A DNA stretch of 32,631 nt, taken from Alteromonadaceae bacterium (GTDB lineage Bacteria; Pseudomonadota; Gammaproteobacteria; Enterobacterales; Alteromonadaceae). The first letter of the stretch is position 1. Each line of letters begins with the position of its first letter. This document shows positions 8,233-16,209 of this stretch, in pieces. The notes below the pieces were generated by a model. It was given only the letters and a program-made list of their open reading frames with translations. It was not told where the DNA came from and did not search any database. The DNA lies in contig JAESPQ010000072.1 of the NCBI GenBank assembly GCA_016765535.1, positions 1-32,631 on the forward strand. Direction: 5' to 3'. Both the position numbers and the translations under genes were made by a program.

Positions 8233-8498
8233 TATACTCATGATACTTCAAAATGTCTGTTTCAGGACGTCTGAGCAATTCATGATCAAGGCGCCTCTTT
8301 TTATTAATGGTTGCTCCCTTAACAAAATAGGCAACAACGAGCATGATTTGCTCAGCCGTCCCCGTAGGGCGAGTTTAAAAGGCTTATATGCGGCGTTATT
8401 GATTTCGACAAGGGAACAACCATTCTCATCAATCAATGCCTTGCCTCTAAGCCTTTTAATTCTCGCTGAAACAAGTATTTCGAGGTAACATGAGTATA
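8233..8498. repeat. 266-bp Y-shaped palindromic element (MITE-like)
   Basis: No credible gene lies here. The ends, 8233-8264 and 8467-8498, are 32-base inverted repeats with 26 matches, beginning TATACTCATG. Immediately inside, 8265-8284 pairs with 8342-8361 (18 of 20). A second stem starts with GCGAG and AAAAGGCTTA (8369-8386) and pairs with TAAGCCTTTT and CTCGC (8448-8466). The two hairpins fill the element with only about seven bases between them, giving a three-way junction. Their loops contain complementary 15-mers (8306-8320 and 8410-8424, 14 of 15). This could be a non-autonomous mobile element, a dispersed repeat or a structured RNA. No clear target-site duplication is seen beyond TA-rich flanks. 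Confidence 0.8.
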
Positions 8499-9646
8499 TG
8501 TCAAAAATAAATTATCGTGGTAGCAAAAGTGCTTTAGTGCTAACAGGTGGTGGGGCTCGTGCCGCCTATCAAGTAGGCGTACTTAAAGCTATTGCTCTAT
8601 TTATGCCGCGTAATCATGGCATTCCTTTTCCTATTATCTGTGGTACGTCTGCAGGCTCTATCAATGCATCAGCACTAGCCTGTTATGCTTCGTGTTTCCA
8701 TTTGGGTGTAAAAAAATTAGAATGGATATGGAAAAATCTCACTACGGATAAAATATACTCAAGTGATGCCGGTCATGTATTAGGACATATTTCACAAGGT
8801 TTTTTAGCGAGCTTTCAAGCCGATTATGCCAACAAATCTGCCCGTAGTATTTTAAATAATGATCCTTTGAGAGAACTGCTTAATAAAGTTGTTGATTTTA
8901 AGCGTATTGATAAAAATATTTTAAAAGGATATTTATCCGCATTATCTATTACCGCGTCAAGTTACAGTACCAGTGATTCCATTAGTTTTTACCAATCACA
9001 TAACAATATTTCGCCTTGGTATCGAGCAAAACGTCGCGGTAATAAAACCCAAATAACCTGTGATCACTTAATGGCATCCTCTGCGATTCCGATGGTATTT
9101 CCTTCAGTTAAAATAGGTCACCAGCATTTTGGCGATGGCTCTATTCATCAATTATCACCGTTGAGTCCAGCAATACATTTAGGCGCGGAGCGAATTTTTA
9201 TTATTGGGGTAGAACAACCCCAAGAAGCCTTACACAAATTAGAAAACAATCCTCACCCACCGAGCATAGCAACCGTTGCTGGTCATATGCTTGACAGTGT
9301 ATTTGCCGACACTCTACAAAGTGATTTAGAACGTATGCAACGGGTTAACAATACACTTAAACTTATTGATAAATCGCAACAAAATTTACAAGATGGATTA
9401 AAGCATATTGATAACTTTTTAATTAATCCAAGCCATGATTTTAACGCCATTGCCTTAAAATATTATGATGAAATACCCTTATCTATCCGCTTATTGCTGC
9501 GCACTATTGGTATATCAGATGAAAGTGAGTCGAGTATTTTAAGCTATCTATTATTTGATAAACATTTTTGTTGTGACTTAATAAAACTAGGCTTTAATGA
9601 CGCGCTAGCGCAAGAAGATAATATCCGCAGTTTTTTATCTATTTAG
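8498..9646 (+). CDS. Patatin-like phospholipase
   Basis: A 382-residue protein with a patatin domain in the N-terminal two-thirds. The oxyanion-hole loop is LTGGGARAAYQVG (residues 15-27), the nucleophile elbow is GTSAG with Ser51, and the catalytic aspartate is in FGDGS (Asp213), where DGS replaces the usual DGG/DGA. These give the Ser-Asp dyad of a lipid acyl hydrolase. There is no signal peptide, so it acts in the cytoplasm or at the inner membrane. The C-terminal 120 residues are not recognised. The ATG at 8498 begins on the last base of the palindromic element, and the nearest ribosome site (GAGG at 8482-8485) lies inside that element at a slightly long spacing. Its stop is one base from the convergent antiporter gene. 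Substrate is unknown. Confidence 0.9.
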   Translation: MSKINYRGSKSALVLTGGGARAAYQVGVLKAIALFMPRNHGIPFPIICGTSAGSINASALACYASCFHLGVKKLEWIWKNLTTDKIYSSDAGHVLGHISQGFLASFQADYANKSARSILNNDPLRELLNKVVDFKRIDKNILKGYLSALSITASSYSTSDSISFYQSHNNISPWYRAKRRGNKTQITCDHLMASSAIPMVFPSVKIGHQHFGDGSIHQLSPLSPAIHLGAERIFIIGVEQPQEALHKLENNPHPPSIATVAGHMLDSVFADTLQSDLERMQRVNNTLKLIDKSQQNLQDGLKHIDNFLINPSHDFNAIALKYYDEIPLSIRLLLRTIGISDESESSILSYLLFDKHFCCDLIKLGFNDALAQEDNIRSFLSI

Positions 9647-9647
9647 T

Positions 9648-11615
9648 TTAACTTCCACGTTGTAAAAAACGTTCGGCTCTTTCTACTCGACGTGGCTTAC
9701 CGCGTAAAATCAAAGTGTCTTGCGCTTGTAAAATAATATCTTCTGCGGGGTTTTCAAATTCTTCTTCATTACGTTGTAAAGCGGTTAATTCAACTCGGCG
9801 TTCATTTAAATTAAGCGCAGCGATTGTATAACCAATAGCAAAAGCATTTTCAGTCAGTAATACGGCATGAGAAAATTCGATGCGATCAATAGAGTTAGGA
9901 CCTAAATCCGTTTCACCGCCTTGGTAAAAACCATGCAAATGATTGTAATGCGCTTTGCGTTCTTTTTGTACACGACGAAAAATTCGAGTAAATGGCACAC
10001 CACTTAATGACAATACTTGCGATACTAACATTAAACTACCTTCTAAAATTTCAGGTACAACTTCATTCGCCCCTGCTTCGTGCATAAGATCAAGGTGATC
10101 ATCATTACGGGTACGTACTAATATTTGCACATTTTTTGATAATGAACGAACTTTTTGAATCACTTCTAATGATTGTCTATCTTCGCCAAAAGCTATCACC
10201 ACTAGCTTAGCTTTAGCTAACCCTGCGGCTAATAACACTTCGGTTTGTCTTGAGGTGCCAAATAAAATATTTTCACCCGCTTCGCGTGATTCTTTCACCC
10301 GTAAGGGATCAATATCAATAGCAACAAATGCAATATTTTCTTGTTTTAAAAAACGGCTAACGGTTTGTCCAACCCGACCAAAACCGCAAATAATGACATG
10401 ATTCTCAAGTTTTTGACTTTGTCGTTTTGATGCTTTTTCTTCTAATTCACTTGGGGGTTCATGAGATATAGCAATGGCCCAACTGCGCGCATGTTCAACC
10501 ATAAAAGGAGTAATAGCCATACTCAAAACACCAAGCACTAATAAAATAGAAGATATGTCCGCACTAATTAAGTTAAATTGCCCCGCTAAAGCAATTAATA
10601 CAAAACCAAACTCGCCCATTTGTGCCAGCATAAATGCTGAAGCTAAAGAGTCTTTTTTACCTTCGCCAGCTCGCCTTGCTAGTATAGTGATCACTACTAC
10701 TTTTAACGCCATAAAACCTATTAACACGCTTAAAATAGTTGATGGCTGGGAAACAAAAATACTAATATCGAGTTTCATACCAACAGTGATAAAAAACAGC
10801 CCTAAAAGGATATCTCGATAAGGACGAATGTCAGCTTCAAGCTGATGTTTATATTGACTTTCTCCTAACATCATCCCAGCTAAAAACGCCCCTAAAGCCA
10901 TAGACAAACCAAACCATTGTGTCAATGCAGAAGCAAATAAGGTAACTAATAACGTTGTTAATACAAACAACTCGTCGGTTCTAACAGAGGCGATAACATT
11001 AAATAAACGCGGTAAAAACCATTTCCCTCCTAATAAAAGTACCGCAACTACAAACACGCCTTTAATTAAGGCAAGCAGTAATTCGACTAACATCGCAGAA
11101 CCGCTTTGTTGTGATAACAAAGGAATGATAATTAATAACGGAACAACCGCAACATCTTGAAAAAGCAAAATAGCGACAGAAATTTGTCCAGATTTTCGCT
11201 TTATTGCACCAGAATCACTAAGTTGCCTGATAACAATAGCCGTTGATGATAAAGCTAGTACACCACCAATAATAAAAGCGCTGGTAAAACTTTCACCAAG
11301 TAACATCGCAATAATCAAAAAGAGCAGTAGTGTTATACCAACCTGCAACGCACCAACAGAAAATACCAAATGTCGCATCGCCATTAATTTAGGCAGTGAA
11401 AATTCTAACCCTAAAGTAAAAAGTAAAAAAACGATGCCTAACTCGGCAAAAGTATCATAATCAGCTTGATCACTCGCCCAAGCTAAACCATGTTCACCTA
11501 TTAAAGTACCTGCAACTAAATAAGCTAAAACAGCTGGTAATTTCAACCGACGAAACAGCCACACACAGAATACTGCACTCGTTAAAATGGCAAGAATTTC
11601 AATATGGCTGCTCAT
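9648..11615 (-). CDS. KefB/KefC-type cation:proton antiporter (CPA2) with RCK domains
   Basis: A 655-residue inner-membrane protein. The first about 380 residues are a run of hydrophobic helices of the CPA2 fold, with FTLGLEFSLPKL and the LFQDVAVVPLL segment typical of Kef proteins. A TrkA-N (RCK) domain follows, starting at HVIICGFGRVGQTVSRFL with the GxGxxG nucleotide-binding motif. The C-terminus is a TrkA-C domain (about residues 560-650). It probably exchanges potassium or sodium for protons under nucleotide control. The KefC glutathione pocket cannot be judged here, and no KefF/KefG ancillary gene is adjacent, so I do not assign B or C. ATG at 11615 has AGGAG close upstream. The promoter region holds two palindromes. 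Confidence 0.92.
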   Translation of the reverse strand: MSSHIEILAILTSAVFCVWLFRRLKLPAVLAYLVAGTLIGEHGLAWASDQADYDTFAELGIVFLLFTLGLEFSLPKLMAMRHLVFSVGALQVGITLLLFLIIAMLLGESFTSAFIIGGVLALSSTAIVIRQLSDSGAIKRKSGQISVAILLFQDVAVVPLLIIIPLLSQQSGSAMLVELLLALIKGVFVVAVLLLGGKWFLPRLFNVIASVRTDELFVLTTLLVTLFASALTQWFGLSMALGAFLAGMMLGESQYKHQLEADIRPYRDILLGLFFITVGMKLDISIFVSQPSTILSVLIGFMALKVVVITILARRAGEGKKDSLASAFMLAQMGEFGFVLIALAGQFNLISADISSILLVLGVLSMAITPFMVEHARSWAIAISHEPPSELEEKASKRQSQKLENHVIICGFGRVGQTVSRFLKQENIAFVAIDIDPLRVKESREAGENILFGTSRQTEVLLAAGLAKAKLVVIAFGEDRQSLEVIQKVRSLSKNVQILVRTRNDDHLDLMHEAGANEVVPEILEGSLMLVSQVLSLSGVPFTRIFRRVQKERKAHYNHLHGFYQGGETDLGPNSIDRIEFSHAVLLTENAFAIGYTIAALNLNERRVELTALQRNEEEFENPAEDIILQAQDTLILRGKPRRVERAERFLQRGS

Positions 11616-11656
11616 AAAGCTCCTTTTTAGCGCTCGGTTAAGTTTTATCTTGAGAG

Positions 11657-11672
11657 CGGCAATAAATTGCCG
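11657..11672. promoter_or_regulatory. Perfect inverted repeat in antiporter leader
   Basis: CGGCAAT (11657-11663) and ATTGCCG (11666-11672) are perfect arms around AA. The site lies about 45 bases before the antiporter ATG on the minus strand, so it is either an operator or a hairpin in the 5' leader. It has no T-run on either side. Confidence 0.4.
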
Positions 11673-11688
11673 ACAGAATAATGGCGCC

Positions 11689-11713
11689 TAATAATAGTAG
11701 CATACTATTATTA
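11689..11713. promoter_or_regulatory. Perfect 11-bp inverted repeat in the divergent promoter region
   Basis: TAATAATAGTA (11689-11699) and TACTATTATTA (11703-11713) are exact inverted arms with a GCA spacer. The site is between the divergent antiporter and diguanylate cyclase genes, 74 bases from the former, and could be an operator. The low-complexity AT repeat lowers its weight. Confidence 0.4.
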
Positions 11714-11880
11714 TTAATCGTTTATAAATCAAAATATTACATTATAAAAAAGCATTCTCAACTACAGGCATGAAATTTGCTTTAAAAACAAGTATCAATA
11801 CAAGGTTATAACCAGAGATAGTAATAAATACGGTTAAATCTTACCTAATTGTACAGTTATTAGCTTTAGAAGGTACTAAA

Positions 11881-12786
11881 ATGCAAACATTAAATTTACT
11901 TGAGCATCATTTTACTGAAAACCATTTTATTCATAAAAATGCCTTTAGTGTCTTTAATACACATAATGATGATAGCTTCATTCCTGGTTTGGTGTTGTTA
12001 GAGCGCCTGCAGACCACCTTAGACGTAGAAAAATTATTAATCATTTTTGCTAAAGAAGCAGAAAAATTAGTTGATTTTTCAGGGTTATACTTTAAAAGTC
12101 AAAATTTTAGTGCTTGTATTAAAGGTAGTCGCACCGCTAAAGTTGAACGCACTTTCGAATTGAAAATTGATAATGAGTTTATTGGTGTTTTAACCTATTC
12201 AGTTAAAAAACCGATCAGTATTTCTAAATATAAAATTTTAAATCAATTACATCAGCATTTACTGTATCCATTAAGAAATGCTTTAAATTATCAATTAGCA
12301 ACAAAATTGGCGATGCAAGATGCATTAACAGGTTTAGGAAATCGTCGTTATTTTGATAAACAGTTAACTCGTGCTATTCATCAAGCTAATCGCCATCAAA
12401 CTCAAGTTGGTTTAATTTTAGGTGATTTAAATAAATTCAAAGCAGTAAACGATAACCATGGTCATCAAGTAGGCGATCTTGTACTGCAACATGTAGCCAA
12501 AGCAATGTTAGCAAGTGTTCGTGACTGTGATAGTGTCTTTCGCTTTGGTGGAGATGAATTTGCCATTATTGTTGAAAATGCTAGCGACAATTCATTAAAA
12601 ATAATCGAAAATCGTGTAAACATTGCCATAAATAATGATGCTTTATTAGCAAAGTATCAACTAACCTGTAGTTTAGGTTGTACTTTTATGAATAGAGCAG
12701 ATAATGAAAAGTCGATATTTGAACGTGCCGATCAAGCGCTTTATCGACAAAAGATGAATATTAAACGCAATATTAATTACACCTAA
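11881..12786 (+). CDS. Diguanylate cyclase (GGDEF), soluble
   Basis: A 301-residue protein. The C-terminal GGDEF domain starts at QDALTGLGNRRYFD (about residue 148). It has the metal/substrate segment GDLNKFKAVNDNHGHQVGD and an intact GGDEF at residues 223-227. Exactly five residues before it lies RDCD (214-217), the inhibitory I-site RxxD, so product feedback is expected. It should make c-di-GMP from two GTP. The N-terminal 140 residues have no membrane segment and may be a GAF-like sensor, judging from their layout, but no ligand residues can be named. GAAGG lies seven bases before the ATG. It is a single gene ended by a hairpin at 12817-12848. Confidence 0.93.
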   Translation: MQTLNLLEHHFTENHFIHKNAFSVFNTHNDDSFIPGLVLLERLQTTLDVEKLLIIFAKEAEKLVDFSGLYFKSQNFSACIKGSRTAKVERTFELKIDNEFIGVLTYSVKKPISISKYKILNQLHQHLLYPLRNALNYQLATKLAMQDALTGLGNRRYFDKQLTRAIHQANRHQTQVGLILGDLNKFKAVNDNHGHQVGDLVLQHVAKAMLASVRDCDSVFRFGGDEFAIIVENASDNSLKIIENRVNIAINNDALLAKYQLTCSLGCTFMNRADNEKSIFERADQALYRQKMNIKRNINYT

Positions 12787-12814
12787 GTTATATTAATAAG
12801 CATAATAGCATAAC

Positions 12815-12856
12815 AAAAAGCCTAATTTATTTTTCTAAACTAGGCTTTATTTTTTA
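12815..12856. terminator. Bidirectional terminator between the cyclase and rhlE
   Basis: AAAGCCTA (12817-12824) pairs perfectly with TAGGCTTT (12841-12848), and TTTA/TAAA extend the stem inward past one mismatch. A T-rich run follows on + and an A-rich run precedes it, so it can end both convergent genes. Confidence 0.8.
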
Positions 12857-12885
12857 TTATCTTTATTAATTTTCAGCAAGAAATA

Positions 12886-14223
12886 TTATTTTTTTCGCTT
12901 TTTCTTCACTTTAATCTTACTTTTGACTTTGACCTTTTTAGGCATTTCGCTACTAGCCGCTTTTTTTGCTAATAACTGATTTTTAGCTAAGGTTCGCTGA
13001 TAACGATTTTTGTTTTCGTCTTTATCACTTAGAGTATTATTCTTAGCTAACGGTTCTTGCTGAGCATCAAATTCATAACCTGCTAAAACAATACGCTCAA
13101 ACTTTCGCTCTATTAACGCTTCAATATTATCTAAAAATTTAGCATCCTTGGGACTCACTAAGGAAATTGCGGTACCATTTTTACCCGCTCTGCCAGTGCG
13201 ACCAATACGGTGTATATAATCTTCAGCTAAAAAAGGTAAATGAAAGTTAACTACATAAGGTAAACCTTTAATGTCGAGTCCTCGCGCAGCAACATCGGTA
13301 GCCACTAATACTCTGACTTTACCTTCGCTAAAATCAGTTAACGCTTTATTGCGCGCGCCTTGTGATTTATCACCATGGCACAAAGCAGCTTTAATACCAT
13401 CAAGTTTTAATTCTTTAGCCAGTATGTTGGCACTTTCTTTAGTGCCTGCAAATACTAGTACTTGCTGCCAGTTATTAACCCCAATAAGCTCTGAGAGCAA
13501 TTCTCGTTTACGTGGTTCGCTAACCCAATAAACTTGCTGTTTTACCTTGCCTGAAGTGCTATTTTGTTTAGATATTTCAATAGTTTTAGGGCTAGTTAAA
13601 AATTGTTTTGCTAATATTTTAACTTTTTCAGAGAAAGTAGCAGAAAATAATACCGTTTGATATTTATGCTTAATCGACAATAATATTTTTTCAATATCGG
13701 TCATAAAGCCCATATCAAGCATTCGATCAGCTTCATCAAGTACCAAATATTTAACTTGTGCTAAGCTCACATTATTAAGTGCTAAATGTTCTAATAAACG
13801 TCCTGGAGTTGCCACCAATACATCAACACCAGCTTGCAATGTTTTAGCTTGCGATGGCATTGCACCACCACCATAAACAACAGCCGATTTAATATCACAA
13901 AATTGACCATAGCTAACAATATTATCGAAAACTTGCCGAGCTAATTCTCGGGTTGGTGTTAACACTAATGCTTTTAGTTTTCTATTGCTTGGTTGGTTGA
14001 CAGATTGGTTATGTTGACCTTTATTTAAAGTTAACAACAACTCTAATAAGGGTAATGAAAAAGCCGCCGTTTTACCTGTACCCGTTTGCGCACTAGCGAT
14101 TACATCTCTGCCTTTGCGAATTTCTGGAATAGATTTTTGCTGTATCGGCGTTAAATTTTTATACCCACAAGCCTTTACTGCTTGCAAAAGCTCTGCGGGT
14201 AAACCGATGGCGTCAACACTCAT
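12886..14223 (-). CDS. rhlE: ATP-dependent DEAD-box RNA helicase RhlE
   Basis: A 445-residue DEAD-box helicase with every motif in order: Q motif GYKNLTPIQ, motif I AQTGTGKT, Ia PTRELARQV, Ib TPGRL, II DEAD, III SAT, then DVAARGLD and VI HRIGRTGRAG. The opening (MSVDAIGLPAELLQAVKACG) and the segments YGGGAMPSQAKTL, NWQQVLVFAGTKESAN and CHGDKSQGARNKAL read like E. coli RhlE rather than SrmB, DbpA or DeaD. The C-terminal tail is short and lysine-rich (last 20 residues), a likely non-specific RNA-binding tail. It probably acts in ribosome maturation and RNA turnover, important in the cold. AGGT precedes the ATG at 14223. Confidence 0.92.
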   Translation of the reverse strand: MSVDAIGLPAELLQAVKACGYKNLTPIQQKSIPEIRKGRDVIASAQTGTGKTAAFSLPLLELLLTLNKGQHNQSVNQPSNRKLKALVLTPTRELARQVFDNIVSYGQFCDIKSAVVYGGGAMPSQAKTLQAGVDVLVATPGRLLEHLALNNVSLAQVKYLVLDEADRMLDMGFMTDIEKILLSIKHKYQTVLFSATFSEKVKILAKQFLTSPKTIEISKQNSTSGKVKQQVYWVSEPRKRELLSELIGVNNWQQVLVFAGTKESANILAKELKLDGIKAALCHGDKSQGARNKALTDFSEGKVRVLVATDVAARGLDIKGLPYVVNFHLPFLAEDYIHRIGRTGRAGKNGTAISLVSPKDAKFLDNIEALIERKFERIVLAGYEFDAQQEPLAKNNTLSDKDENKNRYQRTLAKNQLLAKKAASSEMPKKVKVKSKIKVKKKRKK

Positions 14224-14304
14224 AATGTACCTAAAAAATAATCAAATATAATGATCGGATTATAATCTTAATTAGATAAATTACCTATGTTTATTATAAA
14301 AGAC

Positions 14305-14925
14305 TTATACTTTTTCAGTTTTTCTCTGCAAGGTTTCGATAACAGCATCTAAACTAGTCCTTCTAATTTGACGAGTGATCTCCGCTTGTTTAGAACTTAA
14401 TAAACTAATACCTTCAACCACCATATCGAAAGCCTTCCAATACCCTGTACTTTTATTTTTCCGAAATTTAAAATCAATTTTAATGGTTGGTGCACCCTGT
14501 TCAATAATCTCAGTACGGACAACCGTTATACGTTTATTACCCACTTTTTTATCACGTTCAAACTTAACTTGTTGATCTTTATATTGAGTCAATGCCTGCG
14601 CATAAGTTATCGCAAGATAATTACGCATCACAGCAACAAAAGCATTACGCTGTTCTTTAGTCGCTGTTTTTACGTATTTACCTAAAATTTTATACGCGGT
14701 ATAGCGATAATCAATGTAAGGCATAAGATCTTTTTCAATTAAAGCTCGCATTATTTTCGGCTGCTTACGTTGCTCAGCTGAAAGAGTAGCAATATCATTG
14801 AATAATTTATGACCAACTTTAGCTAATAAATTATAAGGTGACTTTTCCATCGACAAGGTTGGAAAAGAGAATGTGATCATTAAAAAGACTAATGACATTA
14901 ATGAAAACTGTTTTGTGAAACTCAT
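14305..14925 (-). CDS. MlaC/Ttg2D-like periplasmic phospholipid-binding protein (orphan)
   Basis: A 206-residue protein with a signal-peptide-like start (hydrophobic residues 9-23, ending near TLS/ME). The body matches the MlaC/Ttg2D family: an N-terminal helical part with QPKIMRALIEKDLMPYIDYRYTAYKILGKY, and the curved-sheet part with IKIDFKFRKNKSTGYWKAFDMVVEGISLL, where WK.FDVxxEGxSLL-type wording is the family hallmark. MlaC carries phospholipids across the periplasm between MlaA and MlaFEDB. Here no mlaA, D, E, F or B gene is adjacent, so it is either a second copy or a relocated one. AGGA lies 12 bases before the ATG. The real Mla operon may exist elsewhere in the genome. Confidence 0.82.
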   Translation of the reverse strand: MSFTKQFSLMSLVFLMITFSFPTLSMEKSPYNLLAKVGHKLFNDIATLSAEQRKQPKIMRALIEKDLMPYIDYRYTAYKILGKYVKTATKEQRNAFVAVMRNYLAITYAQALTQYKDQQVKFERDKKVGNKRITVVRTEIIEQGAPTIKIDFKFRKNKSTGYWKAFDMVVEGISLLSSKQAEITRQIRRTSLDAVIETLQRKTEKV

Positions 14926-15140
14926 TAAGTATAAATTCCTTAATTAAATAAAATTTATTGAGAATGATTAAGATTAAATTTAGATATAGAATAAAGACCT
15001 TACTAAACCAAATTTTATTTTACATCATATTTTATAACCGCTATTATCCAGATACAGATAATACAAAAAATGATAATATGTCTTATTTTTTTGTCATTTT
15101 GAACTTTTATTAAAAAATAAAAAGCTAAAAGGTAACTAAA

Positions 15141-16118
15141 TTGAATTGTAATATCACTGCAAATCGCACTCCAGAACCTATGGATGCCTTAGCCGACATT
15201 TTAAAAACATTACGTATTAGTGCAAAAACATTTTCTTGCAATGACTTTTCTTCTCCTTGGGGCATACAGGTCGATAAGAGTGAAACGGGGCTTTTTCATG
15301 TCATTATTTCAGGAAGTTGCTGGTTAACATTAGGCAAAGATAAAAAAATACGTTTAGATACTGGCGACATTGTTGCTTTTCCAACAGGCGGCAGTCATGG
15401 TATTAGTGATATGCCTGAAAGCGAACGTTTACCCGGCGACAAAGTGGTTGCGCAGCTATTAAAACAACAAAATCCTTTTTCATGTTGTGAGCAAAAACCT
15501 AATAATATTACCTCATTAATGTGTGGTTCTTTCACTCATGACACCTCACTAAACCACCCTTTTTTACGTGATTTACCTTGTTTTATTCATATAAAAGCCG
15601 TAGAAACACCCGAGTTAGAATGGTTAAGAATGTTAATGAAAGTATTAGCCTGCGAATCTCGTACCCCAAGCCCAGGTTCTTCAGTGATAATTGATCGTTT
15701 AACCGAAGTATTATTTATTCAGTTATTGCGTACTCATATTAAAAATTCACCCAAAGAAAATTGCAATAATACTTGCTACCTTTCTGCGCTTAATGATCCG
15801 CAAATTGGGCAAGCACTAAATTTGATCCACAATGAAAACAAAGCCATTTTAACGGTTGAAAAATTGGGCTCAAGCGTCGCTATGTCACGCACAGCCTTCA
15901 CTGATAAATTTTCTAAACTTATTGGTATTCCACCAAAAACATACTTGCTAAATTGGCGTATGCAAAAAGCTAAAACTAAATTAGCCACCAGCCAAGAGCA
16001 AATGTTTACTATTGCGCAATATGCCGGCTATTCATCAGAAGCCGCATTTAGTAAAGCTTTTAAACATTTTTTTAATATAACCCCAGGCAAAGTTCGCAAG
16101 CAAAGGTTAGCAAGCTAG
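15141..16118 (+). CDS. AraC-family transcriptional regulator with cupin-like N-terminal domain
   Basis: A 325-residue regulator. The N-terminal half is a cupin-type sensor (FSSPWGIQV, FHVIISGSCWLTLG, LDTGDIVAFPTGGSHGISD), as in the AraC subfamily whose members usually begin MDxLxDxL. The C-terminal 100 residues hold two helix-turn-helix units, with MSRTAFTDKFSKLIGIPPKTYLLNWRM and the signature IAQYAGYSSEAAFSKAFKHFFNITPGKVRK. I use TTG at 15141 because AAGG lies eight bases upstream; ATG at 15180, which gives the typical MDALADIL start but has no clear ribosome site, is the alternative. The inducer and targets are unknown. The downstream convergent gene is a metallo-hydrolase. Confidence 0.88.
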   Translation: MNCNITANRTPEPMDALADILKTLRISAKTFSCNDFSSPWGIQVDKSETGLFHVIISGSCWLTLGKDKKIRLDTGDIVAFPTGGSHGISDMPESERLPGDKVVAQLLKQQNPFSCCEQKPNNITSLMCGSFTHDTSLNHPFLRDLPCFIHIKAVETPELEWLRMLMKVLACESRTPSPGSSVIIDRLTEVLFIQLLRTHIKNSPKENCNNTCYLSALNDPQIGQALNLIHNENKAILTVEKLGSSVAMSRTAFTDKFSKLIGIPPKTYLLNWRMQKAKTKLATSQEQMFTIAQYAGYSSEAAFSKAFKHFFNITPGKVRKQRLAS

Positions 16119-16155
16119 CTTTTTAACGAGAGCAGAGATGGTAAAAATTTAACTG

Positions 16156-16209
16156 ATACCAAGTTGATTAAGTTCTTTGAGTTGGGAAGAAATTTAATCA
16201 AATTGGTAT
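16156..16209. repeat. 54-bp near-perfect hairpin repeat overlapping the ycbL-like stop codon
   Basis: ATACCAAGTTGATTAA (16156-16171) pairs with TTAATCAAATTGGTAT (16194-16209) with one mismatch, and the stem continues inward through GTTCTT/AAGAAAT with a one-base bulge. The ATACCAA...TTGGTAT ends resemble dispersed repeats of Alteromonadales, as I recall them. It separates the convergent araC and metallo-hydrolase genes, and its right arm supplies the last codons and stop of the latter. Confidence 0.75.

Noticed and set aside
8240-8488. Open frames of about 62-82 codons on both strands between the terminator and the patatin gene
   Set aside because: They run through the inverted-repeat element, change register with its hairpins, and have no ribosome site or recognisable protein features. 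The DNA is explained by its palindromic structure.
8233-8498. Integron attC site or insertion sequence
   Set aside because: The core GTTRRRY/RYYYAAC boxes expected of attC are not present at the ends, no integrase or transposase reading frame exists, and the length and double-hairpin layout do not fit a known IS.
9647-9647. Terminator between the patatin gene and the antiporter gene
   Set aside because: The stops are one base apart and no hairpin with a T-run was found in the overlapping ends.
15141-16118. ATG at 15180 as the only start of the AraC regulator
   Set aside because: It gives a typical family start but has no ribosome site. TTG at 15141 has AAGG at good spacing, so I kept TTG and recorded the alternative.
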